A DNA stretch of 64,000 nucleotides from Aspidapion aeneum (taxonomy: Eukaryota > Arthropoda > Insecta > Coleoptera > Brentidae). Where the stretch lies: positions 6,554,136 to 6,618,135 of the forward strand of contig OY755048.1 in the NCBI GenBank assembly GCA_963576565.1. Direction: 5' to 3'. Under the pieces are notes generated by a model. That model made no database searches. It saw only the letters and a program-made list of their open reading frames with translations, and was not told the DNA's origin. The position numbers and the translations under genes were made by a program. Position 1 is the first letter of the stretch. Every line of letters starts with the position of its first letter. Below are positions 55,707 through 64,000 of the stretch, one piece after another.

Positions 55707-57488
55707 GGTGAGAAGAATGATCAGTGATAAGAAAAATCATTCGTGGACGCAAAAGTGCCAGAAAATAGATGCTTACTTAGGAGGTAGGAGAAGTACCGAA
55801 AGCTGGAAAACTATAAGATCGATTAAAAAAGAAACATGCAGAGATATCATTTCACCAATACCAGACAAAGAATGGGATGAGCATTTTAAAAAACTATTAA
55901 CTGAAGATAGAGCAGAATTCAATGAAGACGCAAGAGACAATATAATTAGAACGATGGGATCTCCAGTACCCCTCGCAATCTCTGAGGTCAAAAACGTGTG
56001 CACAACCTTAAAAAGCGGTAAATCTGCCGGACCCGGAAATATCCCAGCCGAACTTATTAAATATGGCACTGAAGAACTGTTTTGGAGATTACGGAATCTT
56101 TTCCAAAAATATTTAAATGGAACTGTAGTCCCAACTGAGTGGAAAACGTCATATATATCCACAATACACAAAAAAGGAAGGAAAGATATATGTGACAATT
56201 ATAGAGGTATATCTGTGACTAGTACGCTAAGCAGAATATACGGTAAAATAATAAGAAATAAAGTAGAGAGCGAATATAAAGACATGGAGGCAGAAGAACA
56301 AGCTGGTTTCAGGGCGGGTAGATCGACTTCAGATCATCTCTTTTGTATAACCCAAGTTATTGAAAAGAAAATGGCATACGGACAAGAGCTGCATCTGCTT
56401 TACGTGGATTTGCAGAAGGCATATGATAGTATACCACTAAATCTACTTTGGAAAGCGTTGGAAAACACAAACTTAAGCGTACAACTAATTAAGGCCATCA
56501 AAGAGTTATACCGCAATAGTAAGGCAAAAGTTAAAATAAAAGCAAAACTAACCAAAGGCTTTCAAGTAAATAAAGGTCTTAAACAAGGTTGCTGTATCTC
56601 GCCTACGCTCTTCAAGATATACTTGGAACAAGTCCTTAAAGTATGGAAGAGAAAATGCCAAAACATGGGAATTCCGTTGGACGAAACCACCTTGTATACT
56701 TTATGTTTTGCCGATGATCAGATAGTAGTGGCTCAGGATTATGACGACCTCGAATATATGACACGAAAACTAATAGAAGAGTACAATAAGTGGGGACTAG
56801 AGGTTAATCTCAATAAGACAGAGTATATGTGTATCGGTGGAATGAAACAGGATCTAATCTTAAATACCGGGCAGCGAATTCACTCCTGTGATGAGTATAA
56901 ATACTTAGGTCTAAAAATTACAGCTGACGGAACACTAGACAAAGCTATAAAAGATCGAAACGTACAAGGAAGAAAAGCAATAACTTTATTAAATGGAATA
57001 ATTTGGGACCAAAGTATATCAAAACATAACAAAAAGCTTATATATAACACCATTGTAAAAAGTATTATTACATACGGCTCAGAAGTATGGCCAATCAAGG
57101 ATAGAACAGAAAAAATGCTTTCCGCTACGGAGATGGACTATTGGAGAAGAGCAGCAGGGAAATCAAAAAGAGAAAGAGTTACAAATCAAAGAATAAGAGA
57201 AATTATGACAGTAGGTGAACGTACTTTAGTGGATGATATAAGAACAAAACAACTGGTGTGGTACGGACATGTACAAAGAATGAATGATGAAAGACTACCT
57301 AAACAAATACTACAATGGAAACCAACTGGCCGAAGAAAACGAGGACGGCCAAGGAGAAGCTGGAGAGAAGGAATAGACAGTGAAATAAGAATAAGAGGCC
57401 TAGATGATGAATTATGGGCAAACAGAAACGAGTGGAGATTGGGTATCGGAAGACGTAGAACGTTGTGAAACCGATAAATATATATATA
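55707..57488 (+). mobile_element. RTE-type LINE, family A, best-preserved copy
   Basis: A 5'-truncated LINE inserted in the TTAA element. Its body is one open reverse-transcriptase frame, followed after only about 9 bp by a (TA)n tail (taaatatatatatata). The tiny 3' UTR with a simple-repeat tail is characteristic of RTE-type LINEs. The endonuclease domain that should precede the reverse transcriptase is missing. It is alignable with 4525-5907, which carries many lesions absent here, so this insertion looks younger. Confidence 0.88.
55708..57468 (+). CDS. LINE reverse transcriptase, family A, long open frame
   Basis: 586 codons without a stop; the first ATG is at 55717. In order: HSWTQKCQKIDAYLGGRRST linker, LKSGKSAGPGNIPAELIKYG, NYRGISVTSTLSRIYGKII, EEQAGFRAGRSTSDHLF, LLYVDLQKAYDSIPLNLLW with the first catalytic Asp, LKQGCCISPTLFKIYLEQ, and LCFADDQIVV with the catalytic Asp pair at about 56710-56715. 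EYKYLGLKI follows, then the C-terminal WYGHVQRMNDERLPKQILQW and GRRKRGRPRRSW block. It would copy its own RNA at a nicked target site, but lacks the endonuclease. No true N-terminus is present, so it is probably an incomplete protein. Confidence 0.88.
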   Translation: MRRMISDKKNHSWTQKCQKIDAYLGGRRSTESWKTIRSIKKETCRDIISPIPDKEWDEHFKKLLTEDRAEFNEDARDNIIRTMGSPVPLAISEVKNVCTTLKSGKSAGPGNIPAELIKYGTEELFWRLRNLFQKYLNGTVVPTEWKTSYISTIHKKGRKDICDNYRGISVTSTLSRIYGKIIRNKVESEYKDMEAEEQAGFRAGRSTSDHLFCITQVIEKKMAYGQELHLLYVDLQKAYDSIPLNLLWKALENTNLSVQLIKAIKELYRNSKAKVKIKAKLTKGFQVNKGLKQGCCISPTLFKIYLEQVLKVWKRKCQNMGIPLDETTLYTLCFADDQIVVAQDYDDLEYMTRKLIEEYNKWGLEVNLNKTEYMCIGGMKQDLILNTGQRIHSCDEYKYLGLKITADGTLDKAIKDRNVQGRKAITLLNGIIWDQSISKHNKKLIYNTIVKSIITYGSEVWPIKDRTEKMLSATEMDYWRRAAGKSKRERVTNQRIREIMTVGERTLVDDIRTKQLVWYGHVQRMNDERLPKQILQWKPTGRRKRGRPRRSWREGIDSEIRIRGLDDELWANRNEWRLGIGRRRTL

Positions 57489-58173
57489 TAATTTTTTTAA
57501 AGTTTGTGTGTAGTTTATTTCGAGGGGCTATTTACTTTAAAATAAATTTTATTGGTCTAAAATTGTGCGTCTAAAATAAAGCACTTCGTCGGTCAAGTCA
57601 TTTCGAAATTATCGAAGTCAGAATATGTTATAAAATTCTTAACACTTGTTCCGGGACAAAAGTTTGTATTCCCTGAGAATGATGACTCGGAAGTATCGAT
57701 AGAGAATATAGTATTTAAACTTTCGTTCCTAGTTAAGTCGGCCGGAACGACCAGATCCAGTTTCTTTTTTAAGTTCGGCTACAGTTTTGAGGGTTACAAT
57801 ATGAGTTAATATGTTTTTTTTTTAAACTGACTTTACTTTTCGTTTCTTTTAAGTATTTTTATGAAAAAAAGGATTCCGTTTACAAAATATTTACAGTTGT
57901 TATTATTATAATTTTATCATTGTCCACATATGCCCCACGGATTTTTTTGTCTGTCCACATGTGCCCCTTATAGAGGCAGATGTGGACAATATAACAATTT
58001 AAGGCATATAATGTCTCAAAATAAAAGTAATTAACATTTATTCCTCAAAATTGTTTCACAACAACCTAATCAGACATTTAAAATATTTGTCTTAATTGTA
58101 GCTTCTTTTATCTTGCACCAAGAAATAAAAATATTAAAATTGTCCACATGAGCCCCCCTCTCCCCTATATTAA

Positions 58174-58925
58174 GTATGTGTGTGCCAAAGAACTTTATGA
58201 CATTCCCACTTTTATTTTTCAAAAACTTTGTTTTAGACCATATATTACATAAAGTTAGAATAACGGACGCGGAATTATGCAGATCGCCTTATTTAAGTTA
58301 AAAGAATATCAAAACATAAGCCTTTTAAAAAATAAACGGCGGTAGTCCTATGCCCCCATAGAGTGTCACAAACCTTTTTTGGTGGAAGTTTGCTTCTTGC
58401 TCTAACGATTCGCACATAATATCTTTTTGATTAATTCCAAGCGTCAGATTTGGTTACTATGGAATGGCTGCACTGCATTTGTTTTAATTTCCCGACTTCG
58501 AGTTTAGTGTATTCAATTGCCAATCGGAGCTACCGAAGATTATCGAGCTAGAAGTTTATTCTTTCTATTGACTGACGCTCTTTGGCCAAGCGACGCTTTA
58601 TGTCCTCCACCAACTGCTTTTTCTCTCGTTAAGAAAAGACGTAAAGGGTCAAACGATAGGTATCAAAATCATATACTGGACAAAAGCTTAAGATCAGTTT
58701 ATGTGTTACGTTCCATAGTAACAAATCCGAAAAAAATAGATATTATATGCACTGACGTACGCAGTAATGAATCCTGGGGGGGGAGGTTGAGCGCGGATTG
58801 ATTTGCAGAGACGGTTCCAGGAGGGTGGGAGGGTGCTTAAGCGCAGATCAATACATTTTAATCTTGATTTATGGGGAAAATTCATGTTTTAGGGGTCAAT
58901 ATTTAGTGGCTCTGGAGGGCTTCAG
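58174..58925. other. Non-coding intronic stretch
   Basis: No gene is supported; the frame at 58517-58801 has no recognisable domain. A segment around 58325-58420 is duplicated at about 59515-59600. Confidence 0.4.
58325..58420. repeat. Direct repeat on the left of the 16-bp-unit foldback
   Basis: 'aaaaaataaacggcggtag', 'cctatgccc', 'gtgtcacaaa', 'ggtggaagtttgcttctt' and 'attcgcacat' recur in the same order at about 59515-59600 ('aaaataaaatgcagtag', 'ttatgccga', 'gtgtcataaa', 'ggcggaagtttgctttttt', 'acgcacatt'). The two copies bracket the foldback at 58926-59452. Confidence 0.6.
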
Positions 58926-59452
58926 CCGCGCCAAACCAAAAAGCGCGCCGGACCAATACCGCGTTTAAGGATGAAACCGCGTAGGACCAAAAGCGCGCCA
59001 ATAAAAACCGTACCTGAGGACAAAAGCGCGCCTAAGAAAAAAAACCACTGCAATAATAGGAGGCGTGTCACCGGTTAGGTTACTTTTGTGATCAATTGAC
59101 CACGGTTAGGTCTCAATCATCTCAATTATTATCAATTGACCTGCCAAAGAGAGAAAAATAAGTTTAGGTAGAACCACTTAGCTTGGTTACCTTAGGTTGA
59201 TTTTCGAAAAAAATGCTTTGGTTTACCTTTTATTTCCTGTAAGCGCGGTTTTCTCCTTTGGACTGTTTTGCTCCGCGCGGTTTTGGTGCAGCACGGTTTT
59301 GTCCTTAGCTGCTATTTTGTTTCGCGCGGTTTTTGTCCGGCGCGGTTTTGGTTCGGCGCATTTTTGGTCCTGCGCTGTTTTGATTCCGCGTGGGTTTCTT
59401 GTTGGAGCGATTTCGATGCGCGCGGTTTAGACGAGCACCGTTTTTATGTCCG
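58926..59452. mobile_element. Foldback-like element whose arms are 16-bp tandem repeats
   Basis: The right arm (59243-59452) is 12-13 consecutive units of about 16 bp with consensus GCGCGGTTTTGGTCCN. The left arm (58926-59034) has six or seven units of the reverse complement (GGACCAAAAGCGCGC type, 15-18 bp). A ~200-bp AT-rich spacer separates them. This architecture, inverted arms made of short tandem repeats, is that of Drosophila Foldback elements. No coding sequence; open frames across it are Phe/Arg-rich artefacts of the repeat. Confidence 0.75.
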
Positions 59453-60172
59453 CAAATCTATGACGTCGCGTGCCTTACTCTAATTAATATACCACCTAAA
59501 ACCATAATCTTTTGAAAAATAAAATGCAGTAGTTTTATGCCGATCTTAGTGTCATAAAATTCTTTGGCGGAAGTTTGCTTTTTTAAGGATACGCACATTC
59601 ATTACTATAAAATCGCTAGCACACACAACACAGCCTTTCTCACTCACTTATATCCCACCGCTTCTTTGTTAAAAAAAAAAGCGGGGGGATTCATTCGTCC
59701 ACTTATAACTACTACATGACTTTTAATTGACAACGCATAATAATCTATTCCGGTCATACACAAGCAGATCCTATATGCAAATATAAAACAAAGGATGCAC
59801 TATTTTGACTCATTGGATAGAATTTTGCTCCGTGTTTACTAATCCGTTGTATGGCGCAACTAACCCAAATTTCCTACTCTAGCGAACTTTAAATCAATCA
59901 ACGAACTTGAATGGGCTTTGAGAAAACAAAAAGGTTCTTAGTCTTGAAAGGGATTATGTTTCAAAGGAGTAAACTCCCGATCTTTTGGCCACAAAAAGAT
60001 GTGAAAATAATTTTATCCCAAAAGTTCGTTACCGAGGTGAAAAATTTAGACCGTTGAAAAAAAAATAACGCTTTTTTTATTGACTAAGTTGCTGTATATG
60101 CTGGAAAACGTCAACCTAGTAAATTTTTTAAAACCAGATTTCGCTTATTGTTTTTATTTAAAAATTATATAG
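59453..60172. other. Non-coding 3' end of the Cirl intron
   Basis: It contains the second copy of the ~90-bp direct repeat at about 59515-59600 and otherwise nothing recognisable. It ends in the acceptor 'ttaaaaattatatag', which has a poor pyrimidine tract. Confidence 0.45.
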
Positions 60173-60463
60173 CAACAACAACAACGACCACAAGCCGTCC
60201 AAGTCCCCCATGGTTAATCACATCGCAACCCCCAATGTGGAGTACCATCAAGCCACCAGCTGCGCGTCCCAGTACTACCCAAGTTACCATAATACCTCCT
60301 TCCCCCATTCCTGGTCCTTTACCGTCCTCTACTTCTGTACACATTCCATCATCGACCGCAGAGGGCCACGGAGGTGAAGAAAAAGACGTTTGGTGGAACT
60401 ACAAGGGAAACGACGGAACCAATATGCCCTTGACTACGGTTGTTTCTGTTAAACGACCATCAT
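60173..60463 (+). CDS. Cirl: Latrophilin Cirl, Ser/Thr/Pro-rich linker exon
   Basis: 291 bp encoding the extracellular linker between the lectin and hormone-receptor domains. It starts TTTTTSRPSPPWLITSQPPM, which matches the TSTTT.RPSPPW motif after the lectin domain in insect Cirl proteins, and ends TTVVSVKRPS. The stretch is rich in Pro, Ser and Thr and likely O-glycosylated, with a charged GHGGEEKDVWWNYKGNDG island. The exon accepts one base from the previous exon and ends with T before the donor CAT|gtaagt, phase 1 on both sides. The ATG at 60148 lies in the intron. Confidence 0.92.
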
Positions 60464-60504
60464 GTAAGTTAACAATAACTTATAGTTTGTGTAGTTTAAT
60501 AACC

Positions 60505-60617
60505 CCGCCGCCCGTTTTCCAAGGAAGGAGTGGTAATACTAAGTTGAGTCTCAAGCACTACCACCATAGAAACAACTATAATTTTTAAAAAGTAATCTAT
60601 GCAATAATTGTCGTAAA
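60505..60617. repeat. ~100-bp imperfect direct repeat flanking the Mutator-like element
   Basis: 'cgcccgttttcc', 'actaagttgagtctcaa' and 'atgcaataattgtcgtaaa' recur in the same order at about 62134-62236 ('ctccggttttgctgg', 'tctaagttgagcctcaa', 'atgcattaattgtcgtaaa') beyond the right end of the element. It suggests a duplication of the insertion region or two copies of another repeat. Confidence 0.55.
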
Positions 60618-62088
60618 GGCTCATGCACACCTCTTATGGGATTTCTGTAATCCGTCAAACTTCATGAAATTTTGGTGTGTTGTAGACTGAACCTTTCTTA
60701 TCAAAAGCTCTCATGAGCCCAACTTAAATTAAAGACCAGTTTTTGAAATACATACATGGTGTTGAATGTGATAATGTCCAAGAAGCATAATGGCTTTTTA
60801 AACGGGTTTTCCAAACATAAACGCAATGTTTTCATTTTGTATATTTACGATTTATTTATTATTTTTAATCTGTACCTTTTAAACATTATCTACAGGGTGT
60901 TTCAGTAAATATTAGTCGAATGTTTTAATGAGAAATAAGCTTTAGTGTGCTGTAGATTAAACCTTGATCATCAGAAGTCCTCATGAGCCCAACTTAAATT
61001 AATTTTCAGTTTAATAAATACAGAGTGTTGAAGGTGATAATGTTCAAGAAGCATAATAGCTCTTTAGACGGGTTTTTCAAACTTATTTACAACGTTACAT
61101 TTAGAGTATTTATTAGTTTTCTAATGGTTCTGTTAATGATAATGCTGGACTTATTTAGTATTTAATACAGGGTGTTTTGGCAAATACCATTTTTTGAATA
61201 CTAATTAAAAATCTATGTATTGTATATATTATTGAGCATCTTACTATTAACAGAGGGCATTTAGCGAAATTGTGGTGCAAAAAAACTAAAAAGGGCATAA
61301 TTGTAAAGAAAAAGGGACTTTTTTTAAAATCCTCTACCAAAATACTGGATGAAAAATAATTTCTTGTTTGGACAACCCGTCCAGAGAGCTATAATGCTTC
61401 TTAGACATTATCACTTTCAACACCCTGTATTTCAAAAACTGGTCATTAATTTAAATTGACCCCATAAGAACTTTTGATAGGAAAGGTTCAATCTAAAACA
61501 CACTAACATTTGTTTCTCATTAACACTTTCCGTTAATATTTATCTAAACACCCTGTAGATAATGCTTTAAAGGGACAGATTGAAAATAATAAATAAATCG
61601 TAAAATATGTAATACTAACAATGCGTATATTTTTGGAAAACCCGTCTAAAGAAATATTGTGCTTCTTGGACTTATCACTTTCAACACCCTGTATTTCAAA
61701 AACTGGTCACACATTTATGTTGGGCCCATGAGAATTTTTGATAAGCAAGGTTTACTCTACAACATGCTAAAGCTTGTTTGTTATTAAAAAATTCGACTAA
61801 TATTTACTGAAACACCCTGTAGATAAGGTTTTGATGGTACAGATTGAAAATAATAAATAAGTCGTAAATATACGTAATACTAATAGTGCGTATATGTTTG
61901 GAAAACCGGTCTAAATAGCCATGATGCTTAGGCATTATCTTTTTCAACACCCTGTATTTCAAAAACCGGTCATTAATTTGAAATGGGCCCATGAGAACTT
62001 TTGATAAGAAAGGTTCGGTCTACAACATACCAAAATTTAATGAAGTTTGACGGATTACATAAATCCCATAAGAGGTGTGCCTGATCCT
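60618..62088. mobile_element. Long inverted-repeat element with ~10-bp target duplication (Mutator-like)
   Basis: GGCTCATGCACACCTCTTAT at the left is mirrored by 'ataagaggtgtgcctgatcc' at the right. The mirror image continues for hundreds of bp ('ggatttctgtaatccgtcaa', 'attttggtgtgttgtagac', 'aacctttcttatcaaaag', 'catgagccc'). TTGTCGTAAA lies immediately outside on both sides (60608-60617 and 62089-62098). Long terminal repeats with 9-11-bp duplications are the Mutator pattern. Internal 'acaccctgtatttcaaaaac' units recur in both orientations. No transposase. Confidence 0.75.
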
Positions 62089-62253
62089 TTGTCGTAAAAG
62101 AGATAAATTTGTCGTTAAAGAAATACATTTGTCGCGCCTCCGGTTTTGCTGGAAACGGGTGGCAGTTCTAAGTTGAGCCTCAACTTAGCATTATCATCTA
62201 AAAATTGGATATTCACAATATATGCATTAATTGTCGTAAATTTGTTGTTTGTA

Positions 62254-62664
62254 ACTTTTTTATTTATGAAAACTTAATTTTGGTGTAAATTGCATTTTCA
62301 TACATTTTTTATAAAGAATCCAACTGTTGAATTTCATATGTCACATTTAGTTTTTGAGATATTAGAAAAAATTGGAATATATATATACCTATATTTTTTA
62401 TTATTTTGTTTGTTTTTATTTTCTATTTTATTACTGGGTTTTGAATATTTTAAAATAATCAAATAAAAAAATTAATCAAAAATAATGTGGTAATTAAAAA
62501 ACAAAAATATAAAAACTCCAAAAGAAAATTACGAGCTTTATCTAATATCTTAAAAACTAAAATTGACAGATAAAATTTATTTTAACAGTTCAATTCCTTA
62601 TAGGAAAAAACATACAAAAGCAATTTACACCAAAATAAAATTTTCATAAATAAAAAAGCCCTCT
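62254..62664. mobile_element. Inverted-repeat element with ~60-bp or longer arms
   Basis: 'tttttatttatgaaaactta', 'attttggtgtaaattgcatt' at the left are mirrored by 'aatttacaccaaaataaaat' and 'ttttcataaataaaaaa' at the right. 'gaattggatt'-type and 'agatattagaaaa' against 'ctaatatcttaaaa' pairs extend the arms toward the centre. It lies in the last Cirl intron of the window. No target duplication was identified. Confidence 0.65.
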
Positions 62665-63760
62665 TCCCAAAATGCAAATGTTTTATAAACCCCGTAGCTT
62701 AAAAACCTTAAAAACGGCTCGTCATATCAAGCGGTTTTTCACCTTTAATCATCTCTTGAAAATCGAGGTGGGCAAATAGGGTTCACTTTTTTTCTATCTT
62801 CCCTAGAAATACCTGAAACCTATTAAAAACATCGAATTTGGGACACCCGATATATAACAATTAAATTCTTTGAACCCTAAAAAGATGATATTTATAATAC
62901 GTGTAATCAATGTAAAAAATATCGTAGCCAAACGATCAACACCTTTTACAAAAAGATAACAGGTGATATTATTATGGTACCCGTTATCATTATTAAAACC
63001 AAAATATACCGTTTGCGCTTCTGGGTTACTAGAAGCAGCAACATTTACGACTTAAAAAGTGCCTTTGTTCAGTCTACTGATTATAGGCAAGGTGTTGTTT
63101 TATGATTATTATGTTCTCTTATAATAGTTTGATTTTAAACAGATTAAACCACGTTCAAATGCAATTCTCATCCGGTAAAAATAAAATACAACTACCGAGG
63201 AGAAACAAATTATTTCTTTAATGGGTTTTTAGTTTTATTTATTAAGAAAAAAATCCTAAACTTTCATTTATTGCTGTATTTTATGTTGTATTACAGTGGG
63301 GTGCATAAGCGCTGCAGTGCTTCCAAAAATGATAATAAAAAAATCGGGAACTCCCAAAAAATGACTAAAATATTTTCCATTGCCCAACAGTATAATACTT
63401 TACATAACCCTACTAACTTACTCTATCGCCGAATCATTATTTATCTAGGCCACATTCGCTTGCTCTGTTTGCTACTTTGAATAAACCTTCGTCAGGGTCT
63501 AAAAACAGGCCGCAATTTAAAATCAAAATCGCTGCATTCAATGCAGCACAACGCGGAGCACGGTTGGTGGTTTTTCGTTTATACAGAATTTTATTTTTGT
63601 GTATCGGTTTTGTACGATGGAAGTTGTCTTTAATTTAGTTAAGGTTAAAAAAAAATTACTAACAAGAAATAACGTAGAAAAGACCTAGTTTATAAAAAAG
63701 GCAGTTATTTTCTAAAACTGCAGAACACCTTAACATTTTTACAACGTTGTATTATTACAG

Positions 63761-64000
63761 CAGACACCACATCATCTTATTCATACGCCAGCTCTGATCC
63801 GAGCGTATATCCATGGCCCAAAGACATAGGCTTCTTACCATTCCATTGCAACTCAACAACAGTTAGAAACATTTACTGGGCCAGTACGAGAGCTAATGAG
63901 ACTGCGATTCAACCCTGCCCGCCGGGTACGACCGGTTTTGCAAAGTGGCACTGTAGTGACGTGAACAGTTCGGAATATGCACAGTGGTATCCGGAAAATC
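63761..64000 (+). CDS. Cirl: Latrophilin Cirl, exon starting the hormone-receptor (HRM) domain, cut by window end
   Basis: After the acceptor attattacag it reads DTTSSYSYASSDPSVYPWPK, then FLPFHCNSTTVRNIYWASTR, QPCPPGTTGFAKWHC and YAQWYPEN. The C...RN.YW...QPCP.G..G.AKW.C pattern is the HRM domain that follows the linker in latrophilins, ahead of the GAIN autoproteolysis domain. Potential N-glycosylation sites are NST, NET and NSS. The T left by the previous exon completes a Ser codon (TCA). A second AG three bases later (CAGCAG) offers an alternative acceptor. The exon runs off the window. Confidence 0.93.

Larger units (their letters stand above)
54710..58169. mobile_element. TTAA-flanked DNA transposon carrying two further insertions
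   Basis: The left end reads TTAA|AATAGGGGAGAGGGG, and the right end, inverted, TTAA|TATAGGGGAGAGGGG. Both continue with a 'catgtggacaatt' block, giving an inverted repeat of about 30 bp. TTAA at 54706-54709 and 58170-58173 is the target duplication of piggyBac- and Sola3-type elements. Subterminal 'gtccacatgtgcccc' motifs recur near both ends and around the central insertions. About 1.1 kb remains once the MITE at 55010-55535 and the LINE at 55707-57488 are removed. No transposase of its own. Confidence 0.75.
52983..60172 (+). other. Cirl: Cirl intron, 7.2 kb
   Basis: Bounded by gtaagt at 52983 and atatag ending at 60172, phase 1 on both sides. It contains the nested TTAA element, the 16-bp-repeat foldback and a candidate hAT MITE. 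52983-53760 is otherwise featureless. Confidence 0.85.
60464..63760 (+). other. Cirl: Cirl intron, 3.3 kb
   Basis: From gtaagt to tattattacag, phase 1. It contains the Mutator-like inverted-repeat element, its flanking ~100-bp direct repeats, and a second inverted-repeat element at 62254-62664. 62665-63760 has no supported gene; the frame at 63271-63480 is unrecognised. Confidence 0.85.

Noticed and set aside
59197..59483. Overlapping open frames in the GC-rich block
   Set aside because: The peptides (FVRRGFGSAHFW and similar) are products of the 16-bp repeat, whose non-multiple-of-three period opens several frames at once.
60148..60172. ATG giving MFLFKNYI before the Cirl linker exon
   Set aside because: The peptide lies before the AG acceptor. 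The exon phase matches the previous Cirl exon exactly, so this is intron.

Overview
This window looks like AT-rich insect nuclear DNA. The evidence is spliced exons with GT-AG introns, RTE-type, jockey-type and LOA/R1-type LINE remnants, and a very dense population of inverted-repeat DNA transposons. The exon peptides match insect latrophilin (Cirl) closely. A beetle or hemipteran is possible, but the sequence alone does not fix the order. There are no bacterial operons, CRISPR arrays or rRNA genes.

The only conserved host gene recognised with confidence is Cirl, the latrophilin-type adhesion GPCR, on the + strand. Four consecutive coding exons are present: 24302-24494 and 52876-52982 (together the SUEL/galactose-binding lectin domain), 60173-60463 (Ser/Thr/Pro-rich linker) and 63761-64000 (start of the hormone-receptor HRM domain, cut by the window edge). 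Splice phases join in frame across all three introns (28.4, 7.2 and 3.3 kb). The signal-peptide exon is not recognised. An exon-like, stop-containing segment at 24011-24176 lies one short 125-bp intron upstream of the lectin exon.

Between 14.38 and 16.78 kb, on the opposite strand, is an apparently intact two-exon tyrosine-recombinase gene (380 aa, all five catalytic positions present). It is bracketed by copies of the 9-mer GACCGGAAA and by hairpins, and is best read as a Crypton-type element. It is the only complete-looking transposase or recombinase gene here; the other transposon genes are broken or partial.

Nearly everything else is transposon. Two related RTE-type LINE families occur: family A with a (TA)n tail at 4.5-5.9 and 55.7-57.5 kb, and family B with a (TAG)n tail at 11.8-12.8 and 20.7-22.5 kb. 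More than twenty inverted-repeat elements are seen, several with target-site duplications readable by eye: TA (Tc1/mariner-like), TAA (Harbinger-like), TTAA, 8 bp (hAT-like), 3 bp, and about 10 bp (Mutator-like). Many are foldbacks whose arms make up most of the element. Several are nested: a LINE in a hAT MITE in a foldback at 39.7-42.9 kb; a Harbinger MITE in another element at 50.6-51.8 kb, with the second copy preserving the empty site; and a MITE plus an RTE LINE inside a TTAA element at 54.7-58.2 kb.

Functionally, the window is the 5' half of a long neuronal receptor gene whose introns have been colonised by hairpin-forming elements. When Cirl is transcribed, these long inverted repeats would lie in its pre-mRNA.
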